Shown: positions 37,205 to 45,997, counted from the stretch's first letter. The stretch is DNA of 64,000 nucleotides from Pleurocapsa sp. PCC 7319 (GCF_000332195.1 NZ_KB235919.1:455427-519426); one strand, 5' to 3'. Made by a program: numbers and translations. The notes: generated by a model from the sequence alone, not told the origin.

Positions 37205-40200
37205 CTATTGTGGATTGAGGTTCTCTATTTTCCCACAGAGGAGAAGAGCCTCTGGGTTAACATTGGCATTATTTTGTAAATAATGCTGTACCCAATCACA
37301 ACTGTATGCAAGTATTTCATCCAGAGAACGAACGCGGTTTAAATCCCACACAATTACCGTTCTATCTTCACTAGCCGAAGTGAGTCTGTTCCCATCAGAG
37401 TTAAACGCGATCGCATTAACCGCAGAGTTATGAGCATTGAGAGTTGTTAGCAGAGTGCCGTCAAGCTTCCAAAGGTTGACGGTGTTATCGCCACTAGCGG
37501 TCGCAATAGTTTGACCATCGGGACTGAAGGCTACTCCCCAAACCGTACCATTATGACCATTCAGAGTCTTCAGCTCTGTCCCATCTCGATTCCAAAGCTT
37601 CACTGTATTGTCTGCACTCGCTGTAGCCAGCATCTGACCGTCAAAACTAAATGCCAATGCGTAAAGGCGATCGCCATGAGCTTTAAAAGTCTTCAATTCT
37701 GTCCCATCTCGACTCCAGAATTTGACGGTATTATCCGCACTGGCCGAAGCCACCATTTCTCCGTCGGGGCTGAAAACAACGGCATTAACTCCAGCACGAT
37801 GACCAGTTAAAGTCTTGAGTAAAGTCCCCTCTCGACTCCAAAGTTTGACCGTGGTATCGGCACTGGCCGAAGCCACTATTTCTCCGTCGGGGCTGAAAAC
37901 AACGGCATTAACTCCAGCGCGATGACCAATTAAAGTCTTGAGTAAAGTGCCGTCACGCTGCCAGAATTTGACGGTATTGTCTGCACTAGCGGTCGCAATG
38001 ATGTTGCCACCAGGCTCGAAGGCTAAAGCGTTAATCGCTGCGCTATGACCAATCAATGTTTTTAACAAAGAACCGTTACTATTCCAAAGTTTGACCGTCT
38101 TGTCCCAACCAGCCGAGGCAATAAGCTGCTCGTCAGGACTAAAAGCTACTCCATTCACTCCTGCGCTATGGCTACTAAGAGTGGTCAGCAATTTATTATC
38201 TCGCTGCCAGAGTCTAATCGTCTTGTCGTCACCCGCCGAAGCCAGGGTTTGACCATCGGGACTGAAGCTTACCCCCCAAACTTCATCATCATGTCCCTCC
38301 AGAGTCTGAAGTAAAGTTCCATCTCGACTCCAAAGCTTGACGGTTTTATCCCCGCTAACAGAAGCAAAGGTTTGACCATCGGGACTAAAGCTGATTCCCC
38401 AAACATCATCATCATGTCCTTCCAGAGTCTTGAGTAAAGTCCCATCTCGGCTCCAAAGCTTGACGGTTTTATCGTTACTAGCGGTCGCGATGGTTTGGCC
38501 ATCAGGACTAAAGGCTAAAGCATTAACTGGGGCTTGATGACTTTCCAGAGTCTTGAGCAAAGCACCATCTCGACTCCAAAGCTTGACTTTCTTGTCCCAA
38601 CCCGCCGAGGCAATAGTTTGACCGTTAGGGTTGAAGGCTACTCCCCAAACCGATGCCTCATGACCCGTAAGAGTTTTAACTAAAGTGCCATCACGCTGCC
38701 AAAGTTTGACTGTGTTGTCGCCACTAGCGGTCGCAATAGCTTGGCCGTCGGGACTGAAGGCTACACTATAAACTATATCACCATGACCTGTAAGAGTTTT
38801 AAGTAAGGTGCCGTCATGCTGCCAGAGTTTGACTGTGTTGTCGCCACTAGCGGTCGCAATAGTTTGGCCGTCAGGACTGAAGGCTACTCCCCAAACCTCT
38901 TCAACGTGACCTGTGATAGTCTTTAGTTCCTTGCCGTTTCGACTCCAGAGTTTGATAGTATTATCCCAACTCGTCGAAGCAATAGTTTGGCCATCGGGAC
39001 TGAAGGCTACTCCCCAAACTGCCCCATGATGACCTGATAAGCGGTTGGACTCGTTCGCCCCATAAATTGATCGTCTTAAAATGGACTCCACCTGATTTTG
39101 GAGCTTTGTATCTACTCTACCTAATTTTTGTAGTTTTTCTTGGGCGGCGATCGCTTTTACTAGCGCGTTTAACCTATCATTGTCAGCAAATAGCACTTCT
39201 GAAGATTTAGTGAGTGCATATAGCTCGCCAATTCTTACTTTCTGCCATTGCCACCGGGCCACCCCCATTAAACTTACAGCTAAAATCGAGCCGAGAGTTA
39301 AACCCAATATCGTCCACTGTTGACGACGCTTTTCCGCTTTAATGTGATTATTCCGCTGCTCCAGACTTGCTTGAATGAAACTCCGTTCAGAGTCAGTCAA
39401 TTCTTGAAAACGTTTTTGCAGCCAATTTGAAGCATCCGTTAGGGGCTTTCCCCGCAATAGAGTATCTTGATTTGAGCTACTACCTTGCCATTGCCATTGC
39501 CCTATCGCTGTCCGTAATTGCTCTTGCCAGCGGCGAAAGTCACCGTCAAGGAGCAGCCACTGTTGCAAACGTCCCCAGCTTTTAATTAAAGATTCATGTA
39601 CAATTTCCACCGTTTCTTTACCAGTAGAATATCTATGGTTAGTTACTACCAGACGAGCAGATGCCAAGCGGGTAACCAAATCCCAATTTTCTGCTTTGAT
39701 TTCATCACGAGTTGCTAAGCGACGAGTGGCTTCTGTCTCTTCTCCTAAACGAACCAACTGTAGGAACACTTGCTGTACTAGTTGTTTATCCGTCTCAGAA
39801 AGTTGAGCATAGACTGCCTCGGCATGGTTAGCTAGCGCCGATGATACGCCACCGATCTCCGAGTAAGCTTGATGAGTTAGTAAACCATGTTGCTGTTTTG
39901 ACCACAGCTGAGTTAGGGCAAACTCTAACAAAGGTAAACGTCCTGGCTGTTCCCATACATTATTAATGAGTTTATCGGTCAATCCTTGCTCTAGTTTGAC
40001 CTGCATAAGTGCGGCTGGTTTTTCAATGACTAACTGTAATTCAGAGCGGCTCATCGAACCAAGATTCTGAATTGCTCCCTGTAAGGCATCGCTCCAAGAG
40101 CGATCTCCCAAAATATAGCCGTAAAAGTCAGCTCTTAAAGTTAAAACGAGGGTAAAAGCAGGAGCGAATTTCACCGCATTGAGCAATAAAGTTAAAAAAA

Positions 40201-41815
40201 ACTGGCGTTCTGCCTGGTTAGAAAGAGTGTAGAGTTCTTCAAACTGATCGGCAATCAGAAGGAGGCGAGTCTTCGGTGACTCGACCAGGCTTTTGATTAA
40301 CTTACTTAAAGCTAGCTCATCCCGTCGGAGTGCCAGGAACAATTCCAATTCCACAATGCTGTTGTCGCGAGATGCTAAATTGTCCTCTTGGTTATTTTCT
40401 CTTTGCTGCCAGAGAGGAACGAGTGCTGCTGCTAAAGAATCAACAGGATTATTTCCCGGACGAAAAGAGACTATCTGCCAGCAAAGATCAGTATCCTGTT
40501 GCAAGTGAGGAATCAATCCGGCAAATACTACGCTGGATTTACCACTTCCGGAAGCACCAACTACAGCTACCAAGGGTTTGCTTTTGACTTCTTTCAGCAA
40601 ATTAGCAGTGAACTCTTCCCTGCCGCAAAAAAGGTGTGCGTCTTCTTCCCGAAAAGCAGATAAACCTCGATAGGGACAAGGAGGAATTCCTCCCAACTGC
40701 AGCCAAGTTGGTGGTTCAACTGCTGGATTTTGACTGATTACCGGCAACCAAGAAGCACTGGGAAATTCATTCTCTAATCCTTGTAGCTGTCTACGAGCTT
40801 GTCGTACCGCTGAGTATAGAGGCGATCGCTGGCTAGCAAAAGCGGAGAGAAAATGCTTGAAAAATTCCTGTGCCACACGATTTGGTACTGGCTCTCGCAT
40901 TACTATAATTTGAGGGAGGTTCAATTTCCCCAGAGCATTTGCTAATCCCAGTCCATCACAGGAATTAAAAATTGCTAAATAGAGATCATTTTTAATGGCT
41001 TCTTTAAGAGCTTCCTTTAACTGTTCTACCGTTAAGCTGTTATTTGTTTTATTCTCATTAAGATAAATTCGACCCGTTTTTCCCTCACTTTGACTGTGAC
41101 CGGCAAAAAAGAGGATGTCCCAGCCTTGAGAATTCCAAAGCTGTTCGTTGAATTCATGGCGGGAGGGATTGACCAGAAAAACGGTTTCGGCATCGGGTAA
41201 GCCTTTTAAAAACCTTCTTTCTACTTCTAAATCTATACCTTGACTATTGCCCAAAACCGCCAAGATTCTGACTTTTTTTCTGTTGATTTTTGACGGCGAT
41301 CGCTTGATGCGTTTATACTCTGGTCGAGAAAGAGCTGCTTCTGAGTAATAATAATCTTCAACAAAATCCCAGCAATGCCAAGGTAATCGTCGTAGCTGTT
41401 CATCATTGGTTTCAATAATGACCCGAATTTCCTCGCTCGGGTCTAATTGCGATCGCAGTTGCCTTTCAATGTTGAGAAACTCCACCGATTTGAGCCAGGC
41501 ATTGAGGCTCTCATGTAATTGTTGACCTAATGCATCAAAACTGACCTCAGAAACTTGAGTTATACCCCCTTCATCAATTTCTAGTTCATCATCATCATCA
41601 TCTGGCCCTCTGGAAAATAGAACTAAACGACTGCACAAAGCCTTATAGATTGACTGCCAAGTCCTGTAGGATTCAGCTAGAGCTGGGGCTGCCGGTAGAC
41701 TGCCTATAAATTGCTCTGGTCGAGGATAACCTGCTGCCCATAATTGAGCAGTGACTCGAGGAAATCCCTTGTACAAGTCCCCACTTCCCAAATTGATAAC
41801 AACTGACTTGCTCAT
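37205..41815 (-). CDS. CHAT protease - STAND NTPase - 14-WD40-repeat protein
   Basis: This 1536-residue protein has three parts. Residues about 130-365 form a CHAT caspase-like peptidase with His240 (ILFFAGHSQSEG) and Cys286 (AIFNSCDGLG). Residues about 378-830 form an nSTAND1-type NTPase with P-loop GASGSGKSS (420-428) and Walker B LLLIADQFEELYTL near 515. A hydrophobic helix follows near 835. Residues about 925-1490 hold 14 WD40 units, enough for two seven-blade propellers. Such proteins resemble inflammasome-like immune or cell-death sensors, where the propeller detects a ligand and the CHAT domain is unleashed. Tandem WD units are highly alike at DNA level. Both catalytic residues are intact. 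Confidence 0.93.
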   Translation of the reverse strand: MSKSVVINLGSGDLYKGFPRVTAQLWAAGYPRPEQFIGSLPAAPALAESYRTWQSIYKALCSRLVLFSRGPDDDDDELEIDEGGITQVSEVSFDALGQQLHESLNAWLKSVEFLNIERQLRSQLDPSEEIRVIIETNDEQLRRLPWHCWDFVEDYYYSEAALSRPEYKRIKRSPSKINRKKVRILAVLGNSQGIDLEVERRFLKGLPDAETVFLVNPSRHEFNEQLWNSQGWDILFFAGHSQSEGKTGRIYLNENKTNNSLTVEQLKEALKEAIKNDLYLAIFNSCDGLGLANALGKLNLPQIIVMREPVPNRVAQEFFKHFLSAFASQRSPLYSAVRQARRQLQGLENEFPSASWLPVISQNPAVEPPTWLQLGGIPPCPYRGLSAFREEDAHLFCGREEFTANLLKEVKSKPLVAVVGASGSGKSSVVFAGLIPHLQQDTDLCWQIVSFRPGNNPVDSLAAALVPLWQQRENNQEDNLASRDNSIVELELFLALRRDELALSKLIKSLVESPKTRLLLIADQFEELYTLSNQAERQFFLTLLLNAVKFAPAFTLVLTLRADFYGYILGDRSWSDALQGAIQNLGSMSRSELQLVIEKPAALMQVKLEQGLTDKLINNVWEQPGRLPLLEFALTQLWSKQQHGLLTHQAYSEIGGVSSALANHAEAVYAQLSETDKQLVQQVFLQLVRLGEETEATRRLATRDEIKAENWDLVTRLASARLVVTNHRYSTGKETVEIVHESLIKSWGRLQQWLLLDGDFRRWQEQLRTAIGQWQWQGSSSNQDTLLRGKPLTDASNWLQKRFQELTDSERSFIQASLEQRNNHIKAEKRRQQWTILGLTLGSILAVSLMGVARWQWQKVRIGELYALTKSSEVLFADNDRLNALVKAIAAQEKLQKLGRVDTKLQNQVESILRRSIYGANESNRLSGHHGAVWGVAFSPDGQTIASTSWDNTIKLWSRNGKELKTITGHVEEVWGVAFSPDGQTIATASGDNTVKLWQHDGTLLKTLTGHGDIVYSVAFSPDGQAIATASGDNTVKLWQRDGTLVKTLTGHEASVWGVAFNPNGQTIASAGWDKKVKLWSRDGALLKTLESHQAPVNALAFSPDGQTIATASNDKTVKLWSRDGTLLKTLEGHDDDVWGISFSPDGQTFASVSGDKTVKLWSRDGTLLQTLEGHDDEVWGVSFSPDGQTLASAGDDKTIRLWQRDNKLLTTLSSHSAGVNGVAFSPDEQLIASAGWDKTVKLWNSNGSLLKTLIGHSAAINALAFEPGGNIIATASADNTVKFWQRDGTLLKTLIGHRAGVNAVVFSPDGEIVASASADTTVKLWSREGTLLKTLTGHRAGVNAVVFSPDGEMVASASADNTVKFWSRDGTELKTFKAHGDRLYALAFSFDGQMLATASADNTVKLWNRDGTELKTLNGHNGTVWGVAFSPDGQTIATASGDNTVNLWKLDGTLLTTLNAHNSAVNAIAFNSDGNRLTSASEDRTVIVWDLNRVRSLDEILAYSCDWVQHYLQNNANVNPEALLLCGKIENLNPQ

Positions 41816-41930
41816 TAGAGGATGTACTTTATAAAAGGATCTCTTAAATCTTATCGATTCTTTATCGATTCCTTATCAATTTTATGTACGGGTAACATAA
41901 ACACATATGAATGTTAGTATTGTTGATGCT
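41816..41930. other. Short intergenic region, no shared promoter motif
   Basis: This 115-bp gap lies upstream of the CHAT gene. ATCGATTCTTTATCGATTCC is a short direct repeat. The TGCATAAG promoter element of the neighbouring island is absent, so the CHAT gene is read from another promoter or from readthrough. Confidence 0.5.
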
Positions 41931-42377
41931 CTAAATTGCTCCAGGATCGGGCTTAAGAAACAAAACCTTTTCTGCATTTCTGCGCCGTACTAATCCTGGG
42001 AGTGTCAACCCACCACCTTTTACCCAACGGTCAAATTCTGCTGCTGCTCCTTTACAATCGCCACTGTTCAGCTTGCGGAGCATAGTACTTTTTTCAAATG
42101 CTCCTAGTCCAACATTATAGGTAAAGCAGACTAAGGCACTAAACTGGTTGCTCCCTAACTTCACCTCAACTAGGGATGTTACCCCATCGGCAAATTTTTT
42201 TACGTCTTCTAATAACCACTGTTCAGCAGTTTTCTCATCAATCTTCATTCCTAACTTGACTCGACTTCCTGTAGTACCATAGCCAATAGTCAGAACACCT
42301 GCTGGACAATAGTAAGCATTAGCACAAAATCCTTCAAAATGCTTAATCAGATTGAGTCCTTCTTGGTTAATCTTCAT
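41931..42377 (-). CDS. Phage-type lysozyme (GH24, R21/P22-like) without signal peptide
   Basis: This 148-residue protein is a complete GH24 muramidase, which cuts the MurNAc-GlcNAc bond. The catalytic triad follows the R21 pattern Glu-x8-Cys/Asp-x5-Thr: Glu15 (KHFEGF), Cys24 (YYCPAG) and Thr30 (LTIGYGTTG). FTYNVGLGAFEKSTMLRKLN and LVRRRNAEKVLF are conserved C-terminal blocks. No signal peptide or SAR anchor is visible, so it needs a holin-like pore, lysis or another route to the wall. It is last in a three-gene operon driven by the promoter-like element at 43151-43181, with a 34-nt gap to the gene upstream. Confidence 0.92.
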   Translation of the reverse strand: MKINQEGLNLIKHFEGFCANAYYCPAGVLTIGYGTTGSRVKLGMKIDEKTAEQWLLEDVKKFADGVTSLVEVKLGSNQFSALVCFTYNVGLGAFEKSTMLRKLNSGDCKGAAAEFDRWVKGGGLTLPGLVRRRNAEKVLFLKPDPGAI

Positions 42378-42411
42378 CGTTAAAATTCTCCTTGAGTTAA
42401 ACTAAATTTGG

Positions 42412-42723
42412 TTAAAATTCTCCTTCTCGGGAAGACTGAGAATGTTGCTGAAGTCGGTCTTTTGCCATTTCTTCTAAAGATTTGGGTTGCTGACGACCTA
42501 GAAAAGCTCCTGCTCCTCCTGTAATCAGCCCACCTCCTAGGGAAGCGAGCTTGACATTATTTTCAACACTGGGGCTTAGAATGATCGCGATCGGGGAGAG
42601 TACACCTACGATTGAAACCATTGCGCCAGCTACCGTGGAGATTCGGTCATTAACAGCAGCAGCTTTCGCTAGATAGTCATCTGTTTGAGTATTAGGATCG
42701 TCTTTGAAAGAGTAATAATTCAT
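42412..42723 (-). CDS. Small membrane protein, possible holin-like
   Basis: This 103-residue protein has a polar N-terminal third. Two hydrophobic segments (about 32-52, VAGAMVSIVGVLSPIAIILS; and about 60-78, LASLGGGLITGGAGAFLG) follow, then a charged tail (KDRLQQHSQSSREGEF). Size, two membrane spans and position just upstream of a lysozyme gene recall holins, but no family match is recognised. It lies between a hydrophobic protein of unknown function and the lysozyme gene in one operon. Confidence 0.55.
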   Translation of the reverse strand: MNYYSFKDDPNTQTDDYLAKAAAVNDRISTVAGAMVSIVGVLSPIAIILSPSVENNVKLASLGGGLITGGAGAFLGRQQPKSLEEMAKDRLQQHSQSSREGEF

Positions 42724-42802
42724 GTTGTTAATCCTCGATAGATTGAAGTGAACTTATAAGATGTTTGCGTTAGAGATGAGAATAAATACTAGTTTGAACG
42801 CT

Positions 42803-43117
42803 TTATTCGCCTATAGAATTTGCTGGGGTTTCAACCTCTAAATTTCCATCCTTTTGTTTGACAGAAAAATCCTGTTCGCTTCTGCCTGTTCTAGCTAGAC
42901 CAGCAGCACCAGCTATTGCTGTTCCCGCCAACCCCAGACCAGCAGTTGCTCTTGTCTCATTAATTTCTGGCTGAATCAATACAACAACACCAATTACGGC
43001 TCCAATGGTTGCTAAAAATAAGGGGGTTATAGCTTCAATTACTTCTGGAAGTGAGCAATTTACAACAGGAGCTAGTTGACGCTTGTTTGAGGTTTTTGAG
43101 CTATTAAAAATTGTCAT
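42803..43117 (-). CDS. Small hydrophobic protein, paralogue of 49211-49528
   Basis: This 104-residue protein has a conserved middle, VNCSLPEVIEAITPLFLATIG, followed by hydrophobic residues to about 48. A second apolar segment (ATAGLGLAGTAIAGAAGLA) precedes a charged tail (SVKQKDGNLEVETPA). A close relative is encoded at 49211, and a 20-residue peptide at 46087 resembles the LPEVIEAITPLFLATIG part. No signal peptide; it is probably a two-span membrane protein. It is first in the operon with the genes at 42412 and 41931. A GAGTAC-type gap precedes the ATG rather than a good ribosome site. Family unknown. Confidence 0.6.
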   Translation of the reverse strand: MTIFNSSKTSNKRQLAPVVNCSLPEVIEAITPLFLATIGAVIGVVVLIQPEINETRATAGLGLAGTAIAGAAGLARTGRSEQDFSVKQKDGNLEVETPANSIGE

Positions 43118-43438
43118 TTTGAGTACCTATAAGTTAGTTGTATTGTCTTTTAAATAGCTGCCTAGAAAATCGACTTATGCACTTCTGGATGTTACTCAAA
43201 TAAACTATAGTTAAATTGTCAAATTCTTAAACTTACGATTGCTTAAATAACCGAGCTAGCTAGAGATTTGCCCTGAATTTTTGAACCCCAAAAAATGGCA
43301 TCGCCTTCTGGCAATGCCCAAAATATATATTCATGGAATTGTTTCTTTTTTCTTGAGTTCTGAAACAAAAGGTGAGCTTTTTTGCCTACCTTCAGATTCA
43401 ATAACTAATAAACATCTAAGTTCAGTGGAGATTTGTGG
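43118..43438. other. Intergenic region holding promoter element (a)
   Basis: This 321-bp gap contains the promoter-like element at 43151-43181 for the gene at 42803. The region 43200-43438 is AT-rich with no gene. A hairpin GGCATCGCCTTCTGGCAATGCC near 43297 may end transcription of the upstream operon. Confidence 0.6.
43151..43181 (-). promoter_or_regulatory. Shared promoter-like element, copy a
   Basis: On the minus strand it reads TGCATAAG, 17 bp, TATTTA, with its -10-like hexamer 33 nt before the ATG at 43117. It is one of eight close copies with the same spacing. Confidence 0.75.
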
Positions 43439-43951
43439 TTAGGTATTTTTTTCTCTGAGCAATTTAGAGTATATTTCTATAGTACTTCCAGCAAAAAGAC
43501 AGATAATGCCATAGCTAATCATATAACTTATGCTGTCATTAATTAGTGTGTAACAAGAGGAATCACTAGGGTCACAACCTAATAATTTATATATAATTAA
43601 TCCACGAATCAAAGGTAAGCTAATAATAGTTATGGCAACAAACAGTAATAGACTCAAAAAATTTATAGTTTTTTTAAATTGCTTACCGCAGTACAATAAA
43701 CAATAAATACCTACTAAAATAGCAGCAAAAAACTCTGATAACTTAGCAGTTTTAGTGAATGTCAAATCAGGGAAAATATCATACATAGTTTGACTAATTG
43801 CTACTACGCATAAACCTATTACAATACCGATAACAAAGCCTTCTTTAGCTTTTTGAGATAAAATTGCAATTATTTCAGAAAAAAGTTCTTTCATTATTCT
43901 CTTATCGAAGATTATTTTGTAAGTTTTCAAGCTTAAAAAGCGATCGCTCAT
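43439..43951 (-). CDS. Membrane protein, four predicted spans, unknown
   Basis: The frame to 43951 gives 170 residues, but its first codons (MSDRF) come from a duplicated fragment of the CAP gene. An internal ATG at 43894 (MKELFSEIIAILSQKAKEGF) is the more likely start, giving 151 residues. Four apolar helices follow at about residues 20-40, 60-80, 88-108 and 125-145 of that form, with a short charged tail (YSKLLREKNT). No family recognised. It is third in the operon after the CAP and LysM genes. Confidence 0.6.
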   Translation of the reverse strand: MSDRFLSLKTYKIIFDKRIMKELFSEIIAILSQKAKEGFVIGIVIGLCVVAISQTMYDIFPDLTFTKTAKLSEFFAAILVGIYCLLYCGKQFKKTINFLSLLLFVAITIISLPLIRGLIIYKLLGCDPSDSSCYTLINDSISYMISYGIICLFAGSTIEIYSKLLREKNT

Positions 43952-44054
43952 CTTAGAACTACTACGCCCTGTGTGTGAGAAAAAGTCTCCATTAGCTATA
44001 CTTCTGCACCGCCGTAGCCAACTGAGAATTGAACCGGAGTGGTGATCAACCTGC
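43940..44054 (-). repeat. Duplicated internal piece of the CAP gene
   Basis: This stretch matches 44568-44693 apart from an 11-nt deletion and scattered substitutions. It no longer codes for CAP protein; it supplies the LysM tail and the upstream part of the next frame. Confidence 0.8.
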
Positions 44055-44247
44055 TTGTAATTGGTCGATTTTGTCCAGGAATAACCAGCACCATCCCAAC
44101 TTTAAGCTGATTAGGGTCAGATCCGAGCGCAACACGATTAGCGTCGTAAATTTTTCTCCATGACTTTTCACTACCATCGCCGTAAAATTTCAGGGCAATT
44201 TTTTCTAGTGTGTCGCCAGATTGTACGGTATAGGTTTGACCAGACAT
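43996..44247 (-). CDS. Small LysM protein with a tail derived from CAP-gene DNA
   Basis: This 83-residue protein is one LysM domain (residues 4-60: YTVQSGDTLEKIALKFYGDG, ...IYDANRVALGSDPNQLKVGMVLVIP), which binds N-acetylglucosamine in peptidoglycan. There is no signal peptide. The last 17 residues (ITTPVQFSVGYGGAEV) are translated from a shifted frame of a duplicated CAP-gene piece, so this tail is a recent fusion. LysM-only proteins of this size also occur in phage-tail-like machines as hub or baseplate parts. It is cotranscribed with the CAP gene at 44340 (92-nt gap). An AGGAG site precedes the ATG. Confidence 0.88.
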   Translation of the reverse strand: MSGQTYTVQSGDTLEKIALKFYGDGSEKSWRKIYDANRVALGSDPNQLKVGMVLVIPGQNRPITSRLITTPVQFSVGYGGAEV

Positions 44248-44291
44248 AATTTTCTCCTTTCAATTAATTGTGATTGCAAGCTGACTGAGAT

Positions 44292-44322
44292 AGAAACTCG
44301 ATTTTTCAAAACAACCGAGTTT
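44292..44322. repeat. Short inverted repeat between LysM and CAP genes
   Basis: GAAACTCG and CGAGTTTC are separated by 15 nt in the intergenic gap. There is no T run, so it is not a clear terminator; it could be an RNA-stabilising hairpin. Confidence 0.4.
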
Positions 44323-44339
44323 CGTGAATCCTGAAAACA

Positions 44340-44750
44340 TTAGCGAGATGTAGCAAAAACCTGAGTCCAGTAGTATTTATAGTTAACTCTGCCCTGATCG
44401 TTGGCGAGGAAGTAGTAACCCACACCAATCTCTCGTGCTTGAGGACTAAGAATATTGCGACGATGACCTGGACTATTCATCCATCCTTGGACGGCTGCTT
44501 CAGGGGTAGAACCACCCGCATAAATGTTTTCAGCGCAGAATGACCATCGATAGCCTTCCGCTGTAATGCGATCGCTCATCTTAGAACCATTACGCCCTGT
44601 GTGTGAGAAAAAGTCTCCATTAGCCATGCTTTGGCTATGCTTCTGCGCCACCGTAGCCAACTGAGAATTGAACCTGAGTGGTGACAAACCCGCCTTACGG
44701 CGTTCAAGATTAGTGAGTTCTACAACGCGATTGATAAAGTTTTGACTCAT
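44340..44750 (-). CDS. CAP/SCP-like domain protein without signal peptide
   Basis: This 136-residue protein is essentially one CAP (SCP-like extracellular) domain. LTNLERRKAGLSPLRFNSQLATVAQKHS, HTGRNGSKMSDRI, AENIYAGG and NSPGHRRNILSPQAREIGVGYYF are all conserved. His and Glu of the CAP cavity (QKHSQ, CAENI, GHRRNI) are present. In bacteria such proteins are usually secreted; here the sequence begins directly with the domain and lacks a signal peptide. Start at ATG 44750. It is first in the operon with the LysM and membrane genes, 78 nt downstream of promoter element b. A 115-bp piece of it has been duplicated at 43940-44054. Confidence 0.9.
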   Translation of the reverse strand: MSQNFINRVVELTNLERRKAGLSPLRFNSQLATVAQKHSQSMANGDFFSHTGRNGSKMSDRITAEGYRWSFCAENIYAGGSTPEAAVQGWMNSPGHRRNILSPQAREIGVGYYFLANDQGRVNYKYYWTQVFATSR

Positions 44751-44827
44751 GATTGATATACTTTTAACTAGATAAAACTTGATTTGTGTCGAAAAGAAGA
44801 TATATTTCTTTGTCTTCTTTCTAATAT

Positions 44828-44858
44828 TTAATAGTTGTTCTCTAGATCGACTTATGCA
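44828..44858 (-). promoter_or_regulatory. Shared promoter-like element, copy b
   Basis: TGCATAAG, 17 bp, TATTAA on the minus strand, 78 nt upstream of the CAP start at 44750. Confidence 0.75.
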
Positions 44859-44961
44859 CTTCTAAAATAAAAATAGCTCGAAACAAAAACTCTCAAAAAA
44901 ATTACCGTGACTAAATTACTAAAAAAAGTCACGATAAAACAATTAACAATTTCAATTGCAA

Positions 44962-45381
44962 TTAGACATACATAAACCAGATATTATGTTGATCGTTTTT
45001 TGGGAAATAAATTTCATCAGACTGTGGTTCAATAAAACGCAGTTTTTTATCATCATTAATCATCCAATTAATTGCATGAGGATGAGGAAGATTACCCCAG
45101 ACAATTCCGAAACAAAAAGGAGCTTGAATTTTCTCAGAAGAATATGCAGCTTTAGCAAAATCTGCTTTTAAAACCAGAGCAAAGTCATCACAATCAAAAC
45201 GCTCTTTTACCCACTTGTTTCTATCAATAGATGACCATTGAATAACTTTTTGGGTATATCCTACAGATGGACAGTAGTATTTTCCGTCTGGACTATGAAA
45301 TTTGTAATTCTTTCCTAATTTAGCTCCAATTTGCTGCCTGACGATACTGTGAACTTCTTGACCAGATATGTAGTTTGACAT
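44962..45381 (-). CDS. MOA-like papain-fold cysteine peptidase domain
   Basis: This 139-residue protein resembles the C-terminal cysteine peptidase domain of the Marasmius oreades agglutinin and its bacterial relatives. Cys64 in RFDCDDFALVL and His102 in PHPHAINWMIND form the likely dyad, and RFIEPQSDEI supplies the third residue. PDGKYYCPSVGY near residue 35 is also typical. In the lectin this domain is a calcium-dependent protease linked to toxicity. Alone, as here, it may act on an imported or cell-wall-associated protein, or on wall cross-links. No signal peptide. It is cotranscribed after the gene at 45419 (37-nt gap), with element c upstream. Confidence 0.7.
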   Translation of the reverse strand: MSNYISGQEVHSIVRQQIGAKLGKNYKFHSPDGKYYCPSVGYTQKVIQWSSIDRNKWVKERFDCDDFALVLKADFAKAAYSSEKIQAPFCFGIVWGNLPHPHAINWMINDDKKLRFIEPQSDEIYFPKNDQHNIWFMYV

Positions 45382-45418
45382 GATTTAAACTCCTTAATGA
45401 ATGAATGTAGGTATAAAA

Positions 45419-45715
45419 TTATTGAGAAACTGTAACAGAACGAAAATCTCTGAGATTTCTAGCAATATCAAGTAATTTCTTGAGTAAAATAATCATTTCG
45501 GCTTTGTCAATATCTTCAATCTCTTTGACTATTTCTGGAACATTATCAAAGGCGGAGAATAAAGAGTTAATTTTGTTCATAAATTCTAAGACAATAGGTA
45601 GATCGTTATGATTAACTTTGCCGTCGGCAACAACTTTTGCTCCGAAAATAGCTAGGACTTCAAGACCATCAACTAGTTCGATAATTTCTTTTATTTCTTT
45701 AGTTTGCGTGCTCAT
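45419..45715 (-). CDS. Small helical protein, unknown
   Basis: This 98-residue protein is acidic and probably all-helical, with several heptad-like stretches (EIIELVDGLEVLAIFGAKVV, MNKINSLFSAFDNVPEIVKE, DIARNLRDF). It may be a coiled-coil or four-helix protein. No signal peptide or membrane segment is seen. It is first in a two-gene operon with the MOA-like peptidase, so an inhibitor or chaperone of that peptidase is a natural guess, but this is inference from position only. The ATG at 45715 follows promoter element c by about 58 nt. Confidence 0.6.
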   Translation of the reverse strand: MSTQTKEIKEIIELVDGLEVLAIFGAKVVADGKVNHNDLPIVLEFMNKINSLFSAFDNVPEIVKEIEDIDKAEMIILLKKLLDIARNLRDFRSVTVSQ

Positions 45716-45772
45716 GATTTTACACTTAGTAATATTTACTAGAAGGTATTTTTTTTCTTTTCCTTCTATATC

Positions 45773-45803
45773 TAAATAGTTGTCAGCAAAATTAGCTTAT
45801 GCA
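45773..45803 (-). promoter_or_regulatory. Shared promoter-like element, copy c
   Basis: TGCATAAG, 17 bp, TATTTA on the minus strand, 58 nt upstream of the start at 45715. Confidence 0.75.
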
Positions 45804-45997
45804 GTTTTAAAATTTAAAATTAGATGATTATGGAAATAAATATCGACATTCATACTATTGAGATAATTGATTTCAACGACATTTACTAATCAATAGTTAG
45901 GTAAAACTAATTATAAATAGAGAATGAGTCTACTAAATAAGAATATCAACTAAATAAATAATTCTGTTGTTGTAATTATTTAAAAATATAATAGCTA
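45804..45997. other. AT-rich gap, no gene seen
   Basis: This gap lies between promoter element c and the terminator of the peptide gene. No coding frame or repeat was found. Confidence 0.5.

Noticed and set aside
37511..40587. Several long ORFs inside or opposite the CHAT/WD40 gene
   Set aside because: They mirror the WD40 tandem repeats and the NTPase coding frame of the real gene.
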